This document shows positions 19,397 to 29,087 of a DNA stretch of 64,000 nt, piece after piece. The number at the start of each line of letters is the position of its first letter. Position 1 is the first letter of the stretch. The notes beneath the pieces were generated by a model. That model was not told where the DNA came from, searched no databases, and worked only from the letters and a program-made list of their open reading frames with translations. Position numbers and translations under genes: made by a program. The stretch is from Streptomyces sp. NBC_01351. GTDB taxonomy: Bacteria > Actinomycetota > Actinomycetes > Streptomycetales > Streptomycetaceae. The stretch covers positions 2,600,501 to 2,664,500 of the forward strand of contig NZ_CP108356.1 of NCBI RefSeq assembly GCF_036237315.1, given 5' to 3'.

Positions 19397-19600
19397 GCGC
19401 GGGAGAGTCCCGGCACGCCGCAAGGCCGTGCGTGGGCGCCGAAGGAGCAAGAACCTCCCTTGAATCTCTCAGGCCCCGTACCGCGTGGATGAGGCAGATC
19501 TGAAAAGCGAGCTGTTCGGCAGCTCCACCCAAGGTGCAAGTCGCAGATCCCTGACATCTCAGGAACTCTCGGCGAACCTCTCAGGTTCCGATGACAGATG
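19397..19600 (+). ncRNA. Tandem glycine riboswitch upstream of gcvT
   Basis: Two glycine aptamers in series. Aptamer 1 (about 19397-19484) has GCGGGAGAGTCC, GGCGCCGAAGGAGCAA and AATCTCTCAGGCCCC. Aptamer 2 (about 19490-19600) has TCTGAAAAGCGAGC, CACCCAAGGTGCAAG and AACCTCTCAGGTTCCGATG. In this class glycine binding usually turns on glycine-cleavage genes. It ends about 50 bases before gcvT. Whether it acts on transcription or translation is not clear; GGGAG before the gcvT ATG could be the controlled ribosome site. Confidence 0.92.
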
Positions 19601-19651
19601 GGGAGGACCTCTCCTCGTCATGTCATGCCCTGGGACCCGGGAGCCACACCC

Positions 19652-20767
19652 ATGAGCACTGCCCCCCGCCTGACCGCCCTCGATGCGCTGCACCGTTCCC
19701 TCGGTGCGACCATGACCGACTTCGCGGGCTGGGACATGCCCCTGCGGTACGCCAGTGAGCGCGACGAGCACAACGCCGTCCGCACCAAGGCCGGTCTCTT
19801 CGACCTCTCCCACATGGGCGAGATCACCCTGACCGGCCCGGAGGCCGTCAAGGCCCTGGACTACGCGCTGGTCGGCAACATCTCGACCGTCGGCGTCGGC
19901 CGGGCCCGCTACACGCACATCTGCCGGGAAGACGGCGGCATCGTCGACGACCTGATCGTCTACCGCCTCGGCGAGACCGAGTTCATGGTCGTCGCGAACG
20001 CCTCCAACGCCCAGGTCGTCCTCGACGCCCTGACCGAGCGTGCCGCCGGCTTCGACACCGAGGTCCGCGACGACCGCGACGCGTACGCGCTGATCGCGGT
20101 GCAGGGCCCGGAGTCCCCCGGCATCCTCGCCTCCCTCACCGACGCCGACCTGGACGGGCTGAAGTACTACGCAGGCCTCCCGGGCACCGTCGCCGGCGTG
20201 CCCGCGCTGATCGCGCGCACCGGCTACACGGGCGAGGACGGCTTCGAGCTGTTCGTCTCCCCCGAGCACGCCGTGGAGCTGTGGCAGGCGCTGACCAAGG
20301 CCGGCGAGGGCGTCGGCCTGGTCCCGGCCGGCCTGTCCTGCCGCGACACCCTGCGTCTGGAAGCGGGCATGCCGCTGTACGGGCACGAGCTGACCACCTC
20401 CCTCACCCCCTTCGACGCGGGTCTGGGCCGGGTAGTCAAGTTCGAGAAGGAGGGGGACTTCGTCGGCCGCGCCGCGCTGGAGGCCGCCGCCGAGCGCGCC
20501 GCCACGAACCCGCCGCGCAAGCTCGTCGGCCTGATCGCCGAGGGCCGCCGCGTCCCGCGCGCCGGCTTCCCCGTCGTCGCCGACGGGCAGGTCATCGGAG
20601 AGGTCACCTCGGGCGCCCCGTCCCCGACGCTGGGCAAGCCGATCGCGATGGCGTACGTCGACGCGGCGCACGCCGCGCCCGGCGCCTCCGGCGTCGGCGT
20701 CGACATTCGCGGTACGCATGAGCCGTACGAGGTCGTCGCTCTGCCGTTCTACAAGCGGCAGAAGTAG
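19652..20767 (+). CDS. gcvT: Glycine cleavage system T protein (aminomethyltransferase)
   Basis: 371 residues. GcvT transfers the methylene group from aminomethyl-lipoyl-GcvH to tetrahydrofolate and releases ammonia. The ATG at 19652 follows GGGAGCCACACCC and gives the conserved start SLGATMTDFAGWDMPLRY, then FDLSHMGEI. YTGEDGFELFV and the C-terminal GEVTSGAPSPTLGKPIAMAY are typical of the family. First gene of the riboswitch-controlled block with gcvH and glyA. The P protein (gcvP) is not in the window. Confidence 0.97.
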   Translation: MSTAPRLTALDALHRSLGATMTDFAGWDMPLRYASERDEHNAVRTKAGLFDLSHMGEITLTGPEAVKALDYALVGNISTVGVGRARYTHICREDGGIVDDLIVYRLGETEFMVVANASNAQVVLDALTERAAGFDTEVRDDRDAYALIAVQGPESPGILASLTDADLDGLKYYAGLPGTVAGVPALIARTGYTGEDGFELFVSPEHAVELWQALTKAGEGVGLVPAGLSCRDTLRLEAGMPLYGHELTTSLTPFDAGLGRVVKFEKEGDFVGRAALEAAAERAATNPPRKLVGLIAEGRRVPRAGFPVVADGQVIGEVTSGAPSPTLGKPIAMAYVDAAHAAPGASGVGVDIRGTHEPYEVVALPFYKRQK

Positions 20768-20869
20768 TCCTTGTAGTCAGGCCTGCCGCCCGGGTGCCCC
20801 GTGCGGCGATGTCCCAGTACCCAAGACCACCGTTCGTTTCCACTGCCCCGCATCCAGGAGAATCAGGCC

Positions 20870-21250
20870 ATGAGCACCCCCCAGCAGCTGCGTTACACCA
20901 AGGAGCACGAGTGGCTGTCGGACGTCGAGGACGGCGTCGCGACGGTCGGCATCACGGAGTTCGCGGCCAACGCGCTCGGTGACGTCGTCTACGCCCAGCT
21001 CCCCGAGGTCGGCGAGACCGTGACCGAGGGCGAGACCTGTGGCGAGCTGGAGTCGACGAAGTCGGTCAGCGACCTGTACTCCCCCGTCTCGGGCGAGATC
21101 GTCGAGGCCAACCAGGACGTCATCGACGACCCGGCCCTGGTGAACTCCGCTCCGTTCGCGGGCGGCTGGCTGTTCAAGGTGCGCATCTCGGAGGAGCCCA
21201 AGGACGTGCTCTCCGCCGAGGAGTACGCCGCCCTCACCGCCGGTAACTGA
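20870..21250 (+). CDS. gcvH: Glycine cleavage system H protein
   Basis: 126 residues. The small lipoyl carrier shuttles the aminomethyl intermediate between P, T and L proteins. The lipoyl lysine lies in [15 protein letters not shown], near residue 64. The N-terminus [10 protein letters not shown] and the ending [11 protein letters not shown] are family hallmarks. An AGGAG ribosome site precedes the ATG. It is 102 bp after gcvT and 15 bp before glyA, so the three genes probably form one riboswitch-controlled transcript. Confidence 0.97.
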   Translation: MSTPQQLRYTKEHEWLSDVEDGVATVGITEFAANALGDVVYAQLPEVGETVTEGETCGELESTKSVSDLYSPVSGEIVEANQDVIDDPALVNSAPFAGGWLFKVRISEEPKDVLSAEEYAALTAGN

Positions 21251-21265
21251 CCCCAGGGGATCCTG

Positions 21266-22522
21266 ATGTCCGTACTGAACACCCCTCTCCACGAACTCGA
21301 CCCCGATGTCGCCGCAGCCGTCGACGCCGAGCTCGTGCGCCAGCAGTCGACCCTGGAAATGATCGCGTCGGAGAACTTCGCTCCGGTCGCCGTCATGGAG
21401 GCCCAGGGCTCGGTCCTGACCAACAAGTACGCCGAGGGCTACCCCGGCCGCCGTTACTACGGTGGCTGCGAGCACGTCGACGTGGTCGAGCAGATCGCGA
21501 TCGACCGCATCAAGGCGCTGTTCGGCGCCGAGGCCGCGAACGTGCAGCCCCACTCGGGCGCCCAGGCCAACGCCGCCGCGATGTTCGCGCTGCTGAAGCC
21601 GGGCGACACGATCATGGGCCTGAGCCTGGCCCACGGCGGTCACCTGACCCACGGCATGAAGATCAACTTCTCCGGCAAGCTCTACAACGTGGTCCCGTAC
21701 CACGTCGACGAGACCGGCCGTGTGGACATGGCCGAGGTCGAGCGCCTCGCCAAGGAGACCCGCCCGCAGCTGATCGTCGCGGGCTGGTCCGCCTACCCGC
21801 GCCAGCTGGACTTCGCCGCCTTCCGCCGCATCGCGGACGAGGTCGGCGCGTACCTGATGGTCGACATGGCGCACTTCGCCGGCCTGGTCGCCGCGGGTCT
21901 GCACCCGAACCCGGTACCGCACGCCCACGTCGTCACCACCACCACGCACAAGACCCTCGGCGGTCCGCGCGGCGGTGTCATCCTGTCGACGCAGGAGCTG
22001 GCCAAGAAGATCAACTCCGCGGTCTTCCCGGGTCAGCAGGGCGGCCCGCTGGAGCACGTGATCGCGGCCAAGGCCGTCTCCTTCCTGGTCGCGGCCTCGG
22101 ATGACTTCAAGGAGCGCCAGGTCCGCACCCTGGAGGGCGCGAAGATCATCGCCGAGCGCCTGGTCCAGCCGGACGTCACCGAGGTCGGCGTCTCCGTCCT
22201 CTCCGGCGGCACGGACGTGCACCTGGTCCTGGTCGACCTGCGCAACTCCGAGCTCGACGGCCAGCAGGCCGAGGACCGGCTCCACGAGATCGGCATCACG
22301 GTCAACCGCAACGCCATCCCGAACGACCCGCGGCCGCCGATGGTCACCTCGGGTCTGCGGATCGGCACGCCGGCCCTGGCCACGCGCGGTTTCGGCGCCG
22401 AGGACTTCACCGAGGTCGCCGAGATCATCGCGGCCGCGCTGAAGCCGGCCTACGACAGCGAGAGCCTCAAGGCGCGCGTCTCCGCGCTCGCCGCGAAGTT
22501 CCCGCTGTACCCGTCGCTCTAG
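21266..22522 (+). CDS. glyA: Serine hydroxymethyltransferase
   Basis: 418 residues. The enzyme interconverts serine and glycine with tetrahydrofolate. The PLP lysine is in [14 protein letters not shown]. The N-terminal [16 protein letters not shown] and [20 protein letters not shown] are classic. It directly follows gcvH, so glycine left after one-carbon loading can be turned into serine using the methylene-THF that the cleavage system makes. A strong terminator follows at 22537. Identification is secure. Confidence 0.97.
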   Translation: MSVLNTPLHELDPDVAAAVDAELVRQQSTLEMIASENFAPVAVMEAQGSVLTNKYAEGYPGRRYYGGCEHVDVVEQIAIDRIKALFGAEAANVQPHSGAQANAAAMFALLKPGDTIMGLSLAHGGHLTHGMKINFSGKLYNVVPYHVDETGRVDMAEVERLAKETRPQLIVAGWSAYPRQLDFAAFRRIADEVGAYLMVDMAHFAGLVAAGLHPNPVPHAHVVTTTTHKTLGGPRGGVILSTQELAKKINSAVFPGQQGGPLEHVIAAKAVSFLVAASDDFKERQVRTLEGAKIIAERLVQPDVTEVGVSVLSGGTDVHLVLVDLRNSELDGQQAEDRLHEIGITVNRNAIPNDPRPPMVTSGLRIGTPALATRGFGAEDFTEVAEIIAAALKPAYDSESLKARVSALAAKFPLYPSL

Positions 22523-22536
22523 GCAACGGCCTGAGG

Positions 22537-22574
22537 GGGCCCGGCCTTGTTTTGCACAGGGCCGGGCCCGTTTC
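22537..22574 (+). terminator. Rho-independent terminator after glyA
   Basis: GGGCCCGGCC and GGCCGGGCCC form a ten-base-pair stem around a T-rich loop, followed by GTTT. It lies 14 bases after the glyA stop and ends the gcvT-gcvH-glyA unit. Confidence 0.85.
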
Positions 22575-22590
22575 ATGACCAAAGCCCCAG

Positions 22591-23208
22591 GTGGATGCGG
22601 CCCACGGCTTCTCGATCCTGCTGCTGGTCACCGTCGGCCACAGCTGGGAGGCCCTGGCCGGCGTGGTCTCCGCCGCGATGGTGGTCTCGTACCTGATCGG
22701 CCCGATCGCGGTCGGCGTCTTCCGCAGGACCAAGCCCGAGCTGCCGCGCCCCTTCCGCCTGCCGGCGGCCAGGATCCTGTGCCCCGTCACCTTCGCCTCC
22801 GCCGCCTGCGCCCTGTACTGGTCCAAGTGGCCGGACACCGGCAAGGTGGTGCTGCTCACCCTGGTCGCCGCCCCGATCGCGGCCGTGGTGCTGAAGCGCA
22901 AGGGCGAGAAGAACCTGGCCAGGCAGTTCGCCCCGGCCTGGTGGATGATCGCCTTCCTGCTCTGGCTGGGCACCCTGTCGGCGCTCGGCAGCAAGGAATT
23001 CGGCGGCCACGGGGTCATCCCGGGAGGCGTGGACATCGCCCTCGTGGGCCTCTCGGCCCTGGGCTTCTACTTCTGGGCCGTACGGTCCGGCGTCAAGGCC
23101 CACCTCGCGGGCCTGCCCGGCCCGGACCCGGTCCTGGACGCCACCGACGCCGCCCCCGCCCCCGCCGGGCAGCCCCACGCACCGGAGCGTGAACTGTCCC
23201 GCGCCTGA
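22591..23208 (+). pseudogene. C-terminal remnant of an APC-family amino-acid permease
   Basis: The frame encodes about 205 residues that look like the last third to half of an APC transporter: helices around ILLLVTVGHSWEALAGVVS, VVSYLIGPIAVGVFRRTKPE, then PFRLPAARILCPVTFASAAC, with a hydrophilic tail. Full members have about 12 helices and roughly 500 residues, so the N-terminal part is missing. An in-frame TGA lies 12 bases before the first GTG, directly after the glyA terminator, so the truncation looks like a clean deletion. I see no ribosome site. It was probably a serine or glycine transporter, judging from position only. Confidence 0.75.
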
Positions 23209-23341
23209 TCCCCACCACCGCGCCTCGTCCGGCGGACGAGCCGTTCACCTCACCGCGTTAAGCTCGTCTGCCGGACAAAATCCGCAGATCGTCCCTCCTG
23301 CCCCGCTTCCCACCCACGAGCAGACATAGGAGTCCGCAACC

Positions 23342-24724
<1,383 letters not shown>

Positions 24725-24745
24725 TGCGGTAGCGGCAGGTGTGGC

Positions 24746-24779
24746 GGGAGGGGCCCGGCGTGCGCGCCGGGCCCCTCCC
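24746..24779 (+). terminator. Rho-independent terminator after sdaA
   Basis: GGGAGGGGCCCGGCG and CGCCGGGCCCCTCCC pair over 15 bases around TGCG, followed by a C/T-rich run with several Ts. A strong terminator 22 bases after the sdaA stop. Confidence 0.9.
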
Positions 24780-24886
24780 CTTCGTTTCTCTCCTTCTTTT
24801 TACCCGCCGTGCGGAACCGGGGCATCCGCCCTGGGCGTCCTCATCGGTGTCGCAAGTCCCCGTCTCAGGAGAATCGAGGGGACGTC

Positions 24887-25396
24887 ATGATCCACCGACG
24901 TTTCCGCCGGATCGTGGCCCTGGCCTCCGGCGCCCTGCTCACCGCAACACTCGCCTTCGCCGCTCCGGCTTCGGCCGCCCCGGCTTCCCTCGGCACCCAG
25001 ACCCAGACCCAGACTCCGCTCGTGGTCAACGCCCGCTGGGGCGGGCACCCCACGTTCGACCGGATCGTCATCGACATCCAGGGATACGTCCCCACGGCGA
25101 CCGTCACCCCGGTCCAGCAGCTGTTCTACGACGGATCCGGCAAGCCCGTACCGCTGTCCGGGAAGTACTTCCTGGAGATCCGCCTCAACCCGGCCGCCGC
25201 GCACAACGACGCCGGTGGGAACGTCTACCTCGGGCCCAAGCTGCAGCAGATCAACCTGCCCAAGCTCAAGGGCATCGCACTGACCGGCGACTACGAGGGG
25301 TACGTGACCTTCGGCGCCGCCTTCGACACGCTGCCCTACTACCGCGCCTTCACCCTGCACTCGCCGGAACGGTTCGTCGTGGACATCGCCCGCTGA
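24887..25396 (+). CDS. Secreted AMIN-like domain protein
   Basis: 169 residues with a signal peptide (IHRRFRRIVALASGALLTAT, AxA sites in APASAAPA). The mature part has a single beta-rich domain with DRIVIDIQGYVP, DGSGKPVPLSGKYFLEIRL and a C-terminal HSPERFVVDIAR. This matches the actinobacterial AMIN-like domain, thought to bind cell-wall glycans. There is no lipobox, so it is expected to be free or wall-bound. The ATG at 24887 follows GAGGGG. It converges with the reductase gene one base later. Specific role unknown. Confidence 0.75.
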   Translation: MIHRRFRRIVALASGALLTATLAFAAPASAAPASLGTQTQTQTPLVVNARWGGHPTFDRIVIDIQGYVPTATVTPVQQLFYDGSGKPVPLSGKYFLEIRLNPAAAHNDAGGNVYLGPKLQQINLPKLKGIALTGDYEGYVTFGAAFDTLPYYRAFTLHSPERFVVDIAR

Positions 25397-25397
25397 A

Positions 25398-26141
25398 TCA
25401 CCGGTGCTCGGGGTTCGGAAAGTCGAAACGGCAGCCGGCGTCCCACAGGGAGCGCTGGTTGCCGTGCGCCGGGATCCCGCCCGCGCCCTTGAGGAGGGCG
25501 GCCAGGTGCATGAGGTTCCAGGACATGAAGGCGGTGTTGCGGTTGGTGAAGTCGTTCTCGGGGCCGCCCGATCCCGGGTCGAGGTAGGACGGCCCGGGTC
25601 CGGCCTCGCCGATCCAGCCGGCGTCGGCCTGCGGCGGGATCACGTAGCCGAGGTGCTGGAGGCTGTAGAGGATGTTCATGGCGCAGTGCTTGACGCCGTC
25701 CTCGTTGCCGGTGATGAGCGCGCCGCCGACCCGCCCGTAATAGGCGTACTGGCCCTGCTCGTTCAGCAGGGAGGAACAGGCATAGAGCCGTTCGATGACC
25801 TGCTTCATCACGGAGCTGTTGTCGCCGAGCCAGATCGGGCCGCAGAGCACGAGGATGTCGGCGTCCATGATCTGGCTGTACAGCACCGGCCACTGGTCGC
25901 TCTCCCAGCCGTGCTCGGTCATGTCCGGCCAGACGCCGGTCGCGATGTCGTGGTCGACGGCGCGGATCAGCGAGGTGCGGACCCCGGCCGATTCCATGAC
26001 GGCCCGGCTCTTGGCGATCAGACCCTCCGTGTTGCTGGTCTCCGGTGAACGCTTGAGGGTGCAGTTCACGTAGAGGGCGGAGAGGTTCGAGTAGTCGGGA
26101 CGGTTCGCGGGGACGTCGGTGTCGTCGTTGTCGGCAGCCAC
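25398..26141 (-). CDS. Flavodoxin-fold NAD(P)H-dependent oxidoreductase
   Basis: 247 residues. A flavodoxin-like fold is suggested by the first strand LSALYVNCTLKRSPETSNTE, ending in a phosphate-binding loop, and by ADILVLCGPIWLGDNSSVMK and GALITGNEDGVKH. These are features of NADPH-dependent FMN reductases. The GTG at 26141 is the only upstream start, with GAAGAG immediately before it, so the start is less certain. It is divergent from the cobalamin riboswitch region. The electron acceptor is unknown. Confidence 0.8.
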   Translation of the reverse strand: MAADNDDTDVPANRPDYSNLSALYVNCTLKRSPETSNTEGLIAKSRAVMESAGVRTSLIRAVDHDIATGVWPDMTEHGWESDQWPVLYSQIMDADILVLCGPIWLGDNSSVMKQVIERLYACSSLLNEQGQYAYYGRVGGALITGNEDGVKHCAMNILYSLQHLGYVIPPQADAGWIGEAGPGPSYLDPGSGGPENDFTNRNTAFMSWNLMHLAALLKGAGGIPAHGNQRSLWDAGCRFDFPNPEHR

Positions 26142-26231
26142 CTCTTCAGCCTGGGCGGGGCGGGTCCTCGCCGCCAGCCGGCCACGGCCGTTTGGGGCGG
26201 GTTGTTACCGGTCCGCGCGGCCGACTAGGGT

Positions 26232-26405
26232 CAGTGGGCCTTGGTGTTCGGGAAACCGGTGGGAAACCGGTGCGGCCCTCGCCACTGTGATCGGGAAGTC
26301 CGGCTCCAATCCTGCGGGAAGCCACTGGGCCCGCGCGGGAGACCGCACGGCCCCGGGAAGGCGGAGCCCGGGCATCAGTACCCGTGAGCCAGGAGACCGG
26401 CCGGG
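26232..26405 (+). ncRNA. Cobalamin (B12) riboswitch
   Basis: It contains the conserved elements of the class in order: AAACCGGTGCGGCCCTCGCC, CACTGTGATCGGGAAGTC, CAATCCTGCGGGAAGCCACT, and the B12 box GAGCCAGGAGACCGGCC at about 26386-26402. The aptamer ends about 45 bases before cbiM, so adenosylcobalamin should repress the cobalt transporter. The gap between the reductase and cbiM (26142-26449) is essentially all this element. Confidence 0.95.
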
Positions 26406-26449
26406 GCGCGCTGTCCATCCACGAGGTGCTGGAGAGGTCTTCCCCACTC

Positions 26450-27151
26450 ATGCATATAGCCGAGGGCTTCCTGCCCCCTCTGCACGCGGTCGCCTGGGGC
26501 GCCGCGTCCGCCCCCTTTGTCGTACACGGTGTCCGTGCCCTCACCCGCGAGGTGAAGGAGAATCCGGAGAGCACGCTGCTGCTCGGGGCGTCCGGAGCGT
26601 TCACTTTCGTCCTGTCCGCACTGAAGATCCCTTCTGTGACGGGCAGTTGCTCGCACCCGACCGGCACCGGGCTCGGCGCCATCCTGTTCCGGCCGCCGAT
26701 CATGGCGGTGCTCGGCACGATCACCCTGCTCTTCCAGGCGCTACTGCTGGCGCACGGCGGGCTGACCACCCTGGGCGCGAACGTCTTCTCGATGGCGATC
26801 GCCGGCCCGTGGGCCGGGTACGGCGTCTACCGGCTGCTGCGCCGGTTCGGGCTGCCGCTGATGGTGACCGTGTTCTTCGGGGCCTTCTTCGCCGACCTGA
26901 TCACCTACTGCGTGACCTCGCTCCAGCTCGCGCTGGCCTTCCCGGACCCGGCGACGGGCTTCCTCGGCGCGCTCGGGAAGTTCGGCGGGATCTTCGCCGT
27001 CACCCAGATCCCCCTCGCGGTCAGCGAGGGCCTGCTGACGGTGCTCGTGATGCGGCTGCTGATGCAGTCCAGCAAGTCGGACCTGATCCGGCTCGGCGTC
27101 GCGAAGCTCACCGGGTCGAAGACGAAGCAGCAGGAGGCGACGGCCCGATGA
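26450..27151 (+). CDS. cbiM: Cobalt ECF transporter substrate-specific component CbiM
   Basis: 233 residues starting [16 protein letters not shown]. The N-terminal Met-His of mature CbiM coordinates Co(II), which fixes the start at 26450; an upstream GTG at 26384 lies inside the B12 box and is not used. About seven membrane helices follow, with the family segment [27 protein letters not shown] is 12 bases upstream. It is the first gene of cbiMNQO, under the cobalamin riboswitch, and overlaps cbiN by four bases. The product takes up cobalt for cobalamin synthesis. Confidence 0.95.
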   Translation: MHIAEGFLPPLHAVAWGAASAPFVVHGVRALTREVKENPESTLLLGASGAFTFVLSALKIPSVTGSCSHPTGTGLGAILFRPPIMAVLGTITLLFQALLLAHGGLTTLGANVFSMAIAGPWAGYGVYRLLRRFGLPLMVTVFFGAFFADLITYCVTSLQLALAFPDPATGFLGALGKFGGIFAVTQIPLAVSEGLLTVLVMRLLMQSSKSDLIRLGVAKLTGSKTKQQEATAR

Positions 27152-27501
27152 CCAGGAACGCGAAGATCAACACCCTGCTGCTGCTCCTGGTGGCGGCCCT
27201 CGCCGTGCTGCCGCTGGCCCTGGGCCTCGGCGAGGGCAAGGAGGAGCCGTTCACGGGCGCCGACGCCCAGGCGGAAGCGGCCATCACCGAGCTGGACCCG
27301 GACTACGAACCGTGGTTCTCGCCGCTCTACGAACCCCCGTCCGGGGAGATCGAGTCGGCCCTGTTCGCCCTCCAGGCTGCGCTGGGCGCGGGCGTGCTCG
27401 CGTACTACTTCGGCGTCCGCAAGGGCCGCCGCCAGGGCGCGGCCGCCGCTGCGGCCGAGGCCGCCGACCCCGCTGCCACGGCCCCCGGCGGGGAGCGCTA
27501 G
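27148..27501 (+). CDS. cbiN: Cobalt transporter subunit CbiN
   Basis: 117 residues with two membrane helices, [18 protein letters not shown] near the start and [20 protein letters not shown] near the end, joined by the extracellular loop [15 protein letters not shown]. The spacing and the [20 protein letters not shown] loop match CbiN, the auxiliary subunit that helps load cobalt into CbiM. The C-terminal tail is alanine-rich. It overlaps cbiM (ATGA) and is followed by cbiQ after three bases. Confidence 0.93.
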   Translation: MTRNAKINTLLLLLVAALAVLPLALGLGEGKEEPFTGADAQAEAAITELDPDYEPWFSPLYEPPSGEIESALFALQAALGAGVLAYYFGVRKGRRQGAAAAAAEAADPAATAPGGER

Positions 27502-27504
27502 CCG

Positions 27505-28254
27505 GTGCTGCCCATCGACGCTGCGGCGCACAGCAGCCGCTGGCGCCGCCGGCATCCCCTGGAGAAGGCCCTCCTGGGGCTCGGGCTCACGGTCACGGCT
27601 GTGTGCCTGCCGCCCTGGCCCGGCGGGCCGCTGGTCGGCGCCGCCACGCTGGCCGTGCTGCTCGGGCCGGCCGGGGTGGCCGGGCGGCAGCTGTGGCGGG
27701 CCTTCCGGATCCCGCTCGGCTTCTGCTTCACGGGGGCGCTGCCGCTGCTGTTCGCGGTCGGCGGACCCGCCGGGTGGGTCACGCTGGCCCCCGACGGCCC
27801 CCGGCACGCCGCCGAGCTGCTGCTGCGCACCTCGGCGGCCTCGCTCGGCGTGCTGCTGTTCGCCTTCACCACCCCGGTGTCGGACGTCCTCCCCCGGCTG
27901 GTCCGGGCGGGGGTGCCGGCGCCGGTGGTGGACGTGGCCCTGGTCATGTACCGGATCACGTTCCTGCTGCTCGACTCCCTGACCCGGATCCGCCAGGCCC
28001 AGGCGGCCCGTCTGGGCAACACCGGCCGGGCGGCGGCCTGGCGTTCGGTGGCCGGGCTCGCCGCGACCTCGTTCGTACGGGCCTTCGACCGGGCGGGGCG
28101 GCTCCAGTCGGGCCTGGCCGGGCGGGGCTACGACGGCGCGCTGCGGGTGCTGGTGCCCGAGGCCGCCCTGTCGTGGCGGTTCCTGGGCTGCTCGGCCGCC
28201 CTCCTGGCCGCCCTGGTGGCCGTCACCCTCGTACTGAAGGAGCTGTACCTGTGA
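27505..28254 (+). CDS. cbiQ: Cobalt ECF transporter transmembrane component CbiQ
   Basis: 249 residues from the GTG at 27505. The T component couples ATPase movement to CbiM. Hydrophobic helices are at about residues 20-110 and 225-248. The two coupling helices carry an Ala-Arg-Gly-like motif near the end of the cytoplasmic part (RLQSGLAGRGYDG). The N-terminus LPIDAAAHSSRWRRRHPLEK is typical of CbiQ. It overlaps cbiO by four bases. Confidence 0.93.
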   Translation: MLPIDAAAHSSRWRRRHPLEKALLGLGLTVTAVCLPPWPGGPLVGAATLAVLLGPAGVAGRQLWRAFRIPLGFCFTGALPLLFAVGGPAGWVTLAPDGPRHAAELLLRTSAASLGVLLFAFTTPVSDVLPRLVRAGVPAPVVDVALVMYRITFLLLDSLTRIRQAQAARLGNTGRAAAWRSVAGLAATSFVRAFDRAGRLQSGLAGRGYDGALRVLVPEAALSWRFLGCSAALLAALVAVTLVLKELYL

Positions 28255-29072
28255 GGCCGTTGGTGGAACTGGCCGGCGCCGGCTACGCGTACGAGGACGG
28301 CCCTTCGGTGCTGTCCGGCGTGGACTTCGCCATCGCCGAGGGCCGGGCGCTGGTGCTGCTGGGCCGCAACGGCTCGGGCAAGACCACGCTGATGCGGCTG
28401 CTGAGCGGCGGCCTGCGGCCGGGCTCGGGCGCGCTGCACCTGGACGGCACGGTGGTGACGTACGACCGCGCGGGCCTGACCCGGCTGCGGACGGCGGTGC
28501 AGCTGGTCGTGCAGGACCCGGACGACCAGCTGTTCGCGGCCTCGGTGGAACAGGACGTGTCCTTCGGGCCGATGAACCTGGGGCTGCCGCCGGCGGAGGT
28601 CCGCGAGCGCGTCGACTCCGCCCTCGCCGCCCTGGACATCACCGCACTGCGCGACCGCCCGACGCACCTGCTCTCCTTCGGCCAGCGCAAGCGCGCGGCG
28701 ATCGCGGGTGCGGTGGCGATGGCTCCGCGGGTGCTGATCCTGGACGAGCCGACGGCCGGGCTGGACCCCGACGGGCAGGAACGGCTGCTAGACGTCCTGG
28801 CGGGCCTGCGGGCGGCCGGCACCACGGTGGTGATGGCCACGCACGACGTCGACCTGGCGGTGCGGTGGGCCGACGACGCGGCGGTACTGACCCCGGCCGG
28901 CATCCGCGTGGGCCCGGCCGAAGCCCTGCTCTCGGACCCGGCCCTGCTCGCCGACGCCGGCCTGCGCCAGGCCTGGTCCCCGGCGGTGACGTCCTTCCTC
29001 CGCGCCCACGGCCTGCTGGCCACCGATGCCCCCGGGCCCCGTATTCCGGAGGCGTTGGCCGCCTGGCAGTAG
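28251..29072 (+). CDS. cbiO: Cobalt ECF transporter ATP-binding protein CbiO
   Basis: 273 residues from the GTG at 28251 (GTGA overlap with cbiQ). Walker A is GRNGSGKTT, the Q-loop lies in VVQDPDDQLFAASVEQDVSF, the signature region is LLSFGQRKRAAIAGA and Walker B LILDEPTAGLD. The LSFGQ form of the signature is usual for ECF ATPases. It completes the CbiMNQO cobalt importer. No second ATPase is present, so it probably works as a homodimer. Confidence 0.94.
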   Translation: MRPLVELAGAGYAYEDGPSVLSGVDFAIAEGRALVLLGRNGSGKTTLMRLLSGGLRPGSGALHLDGTVVTYDRAGLTRLRTAVQLVVQDPDDQLFAASVEQDVSFGPMNLGLPPAEVRERVDSALAALDITALRDRPTHLLSFGQRKRAAIAGAVAMAPRVLILDEPTAGLDPDGQERLLDVLAGLRAAGTTVVMATHDVDLAVRWADDAAVLTPAGIRVGPAEALLSDPALLADAGLRQAWSPAVTSFLRAHGLLATDAPGPRIPEALAAWQ

Positions 29073-29087
29073 GTAGGTTCGCGGCTC

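Noticed and set aside
20777..22582. A 601-codon minus-strand frame opposite gcvH and glyA
   Set aside because: It lies opposite two secure genes and has the low-complexity composition of an antisense shadow.
26384..26449. Upstream in-frame GTG start for cbiM
   Set aside because: The GTG is part of the cobalamin riboswitch B12 box, and CbiM needs the Met-His N-terminus that begins at 26450.
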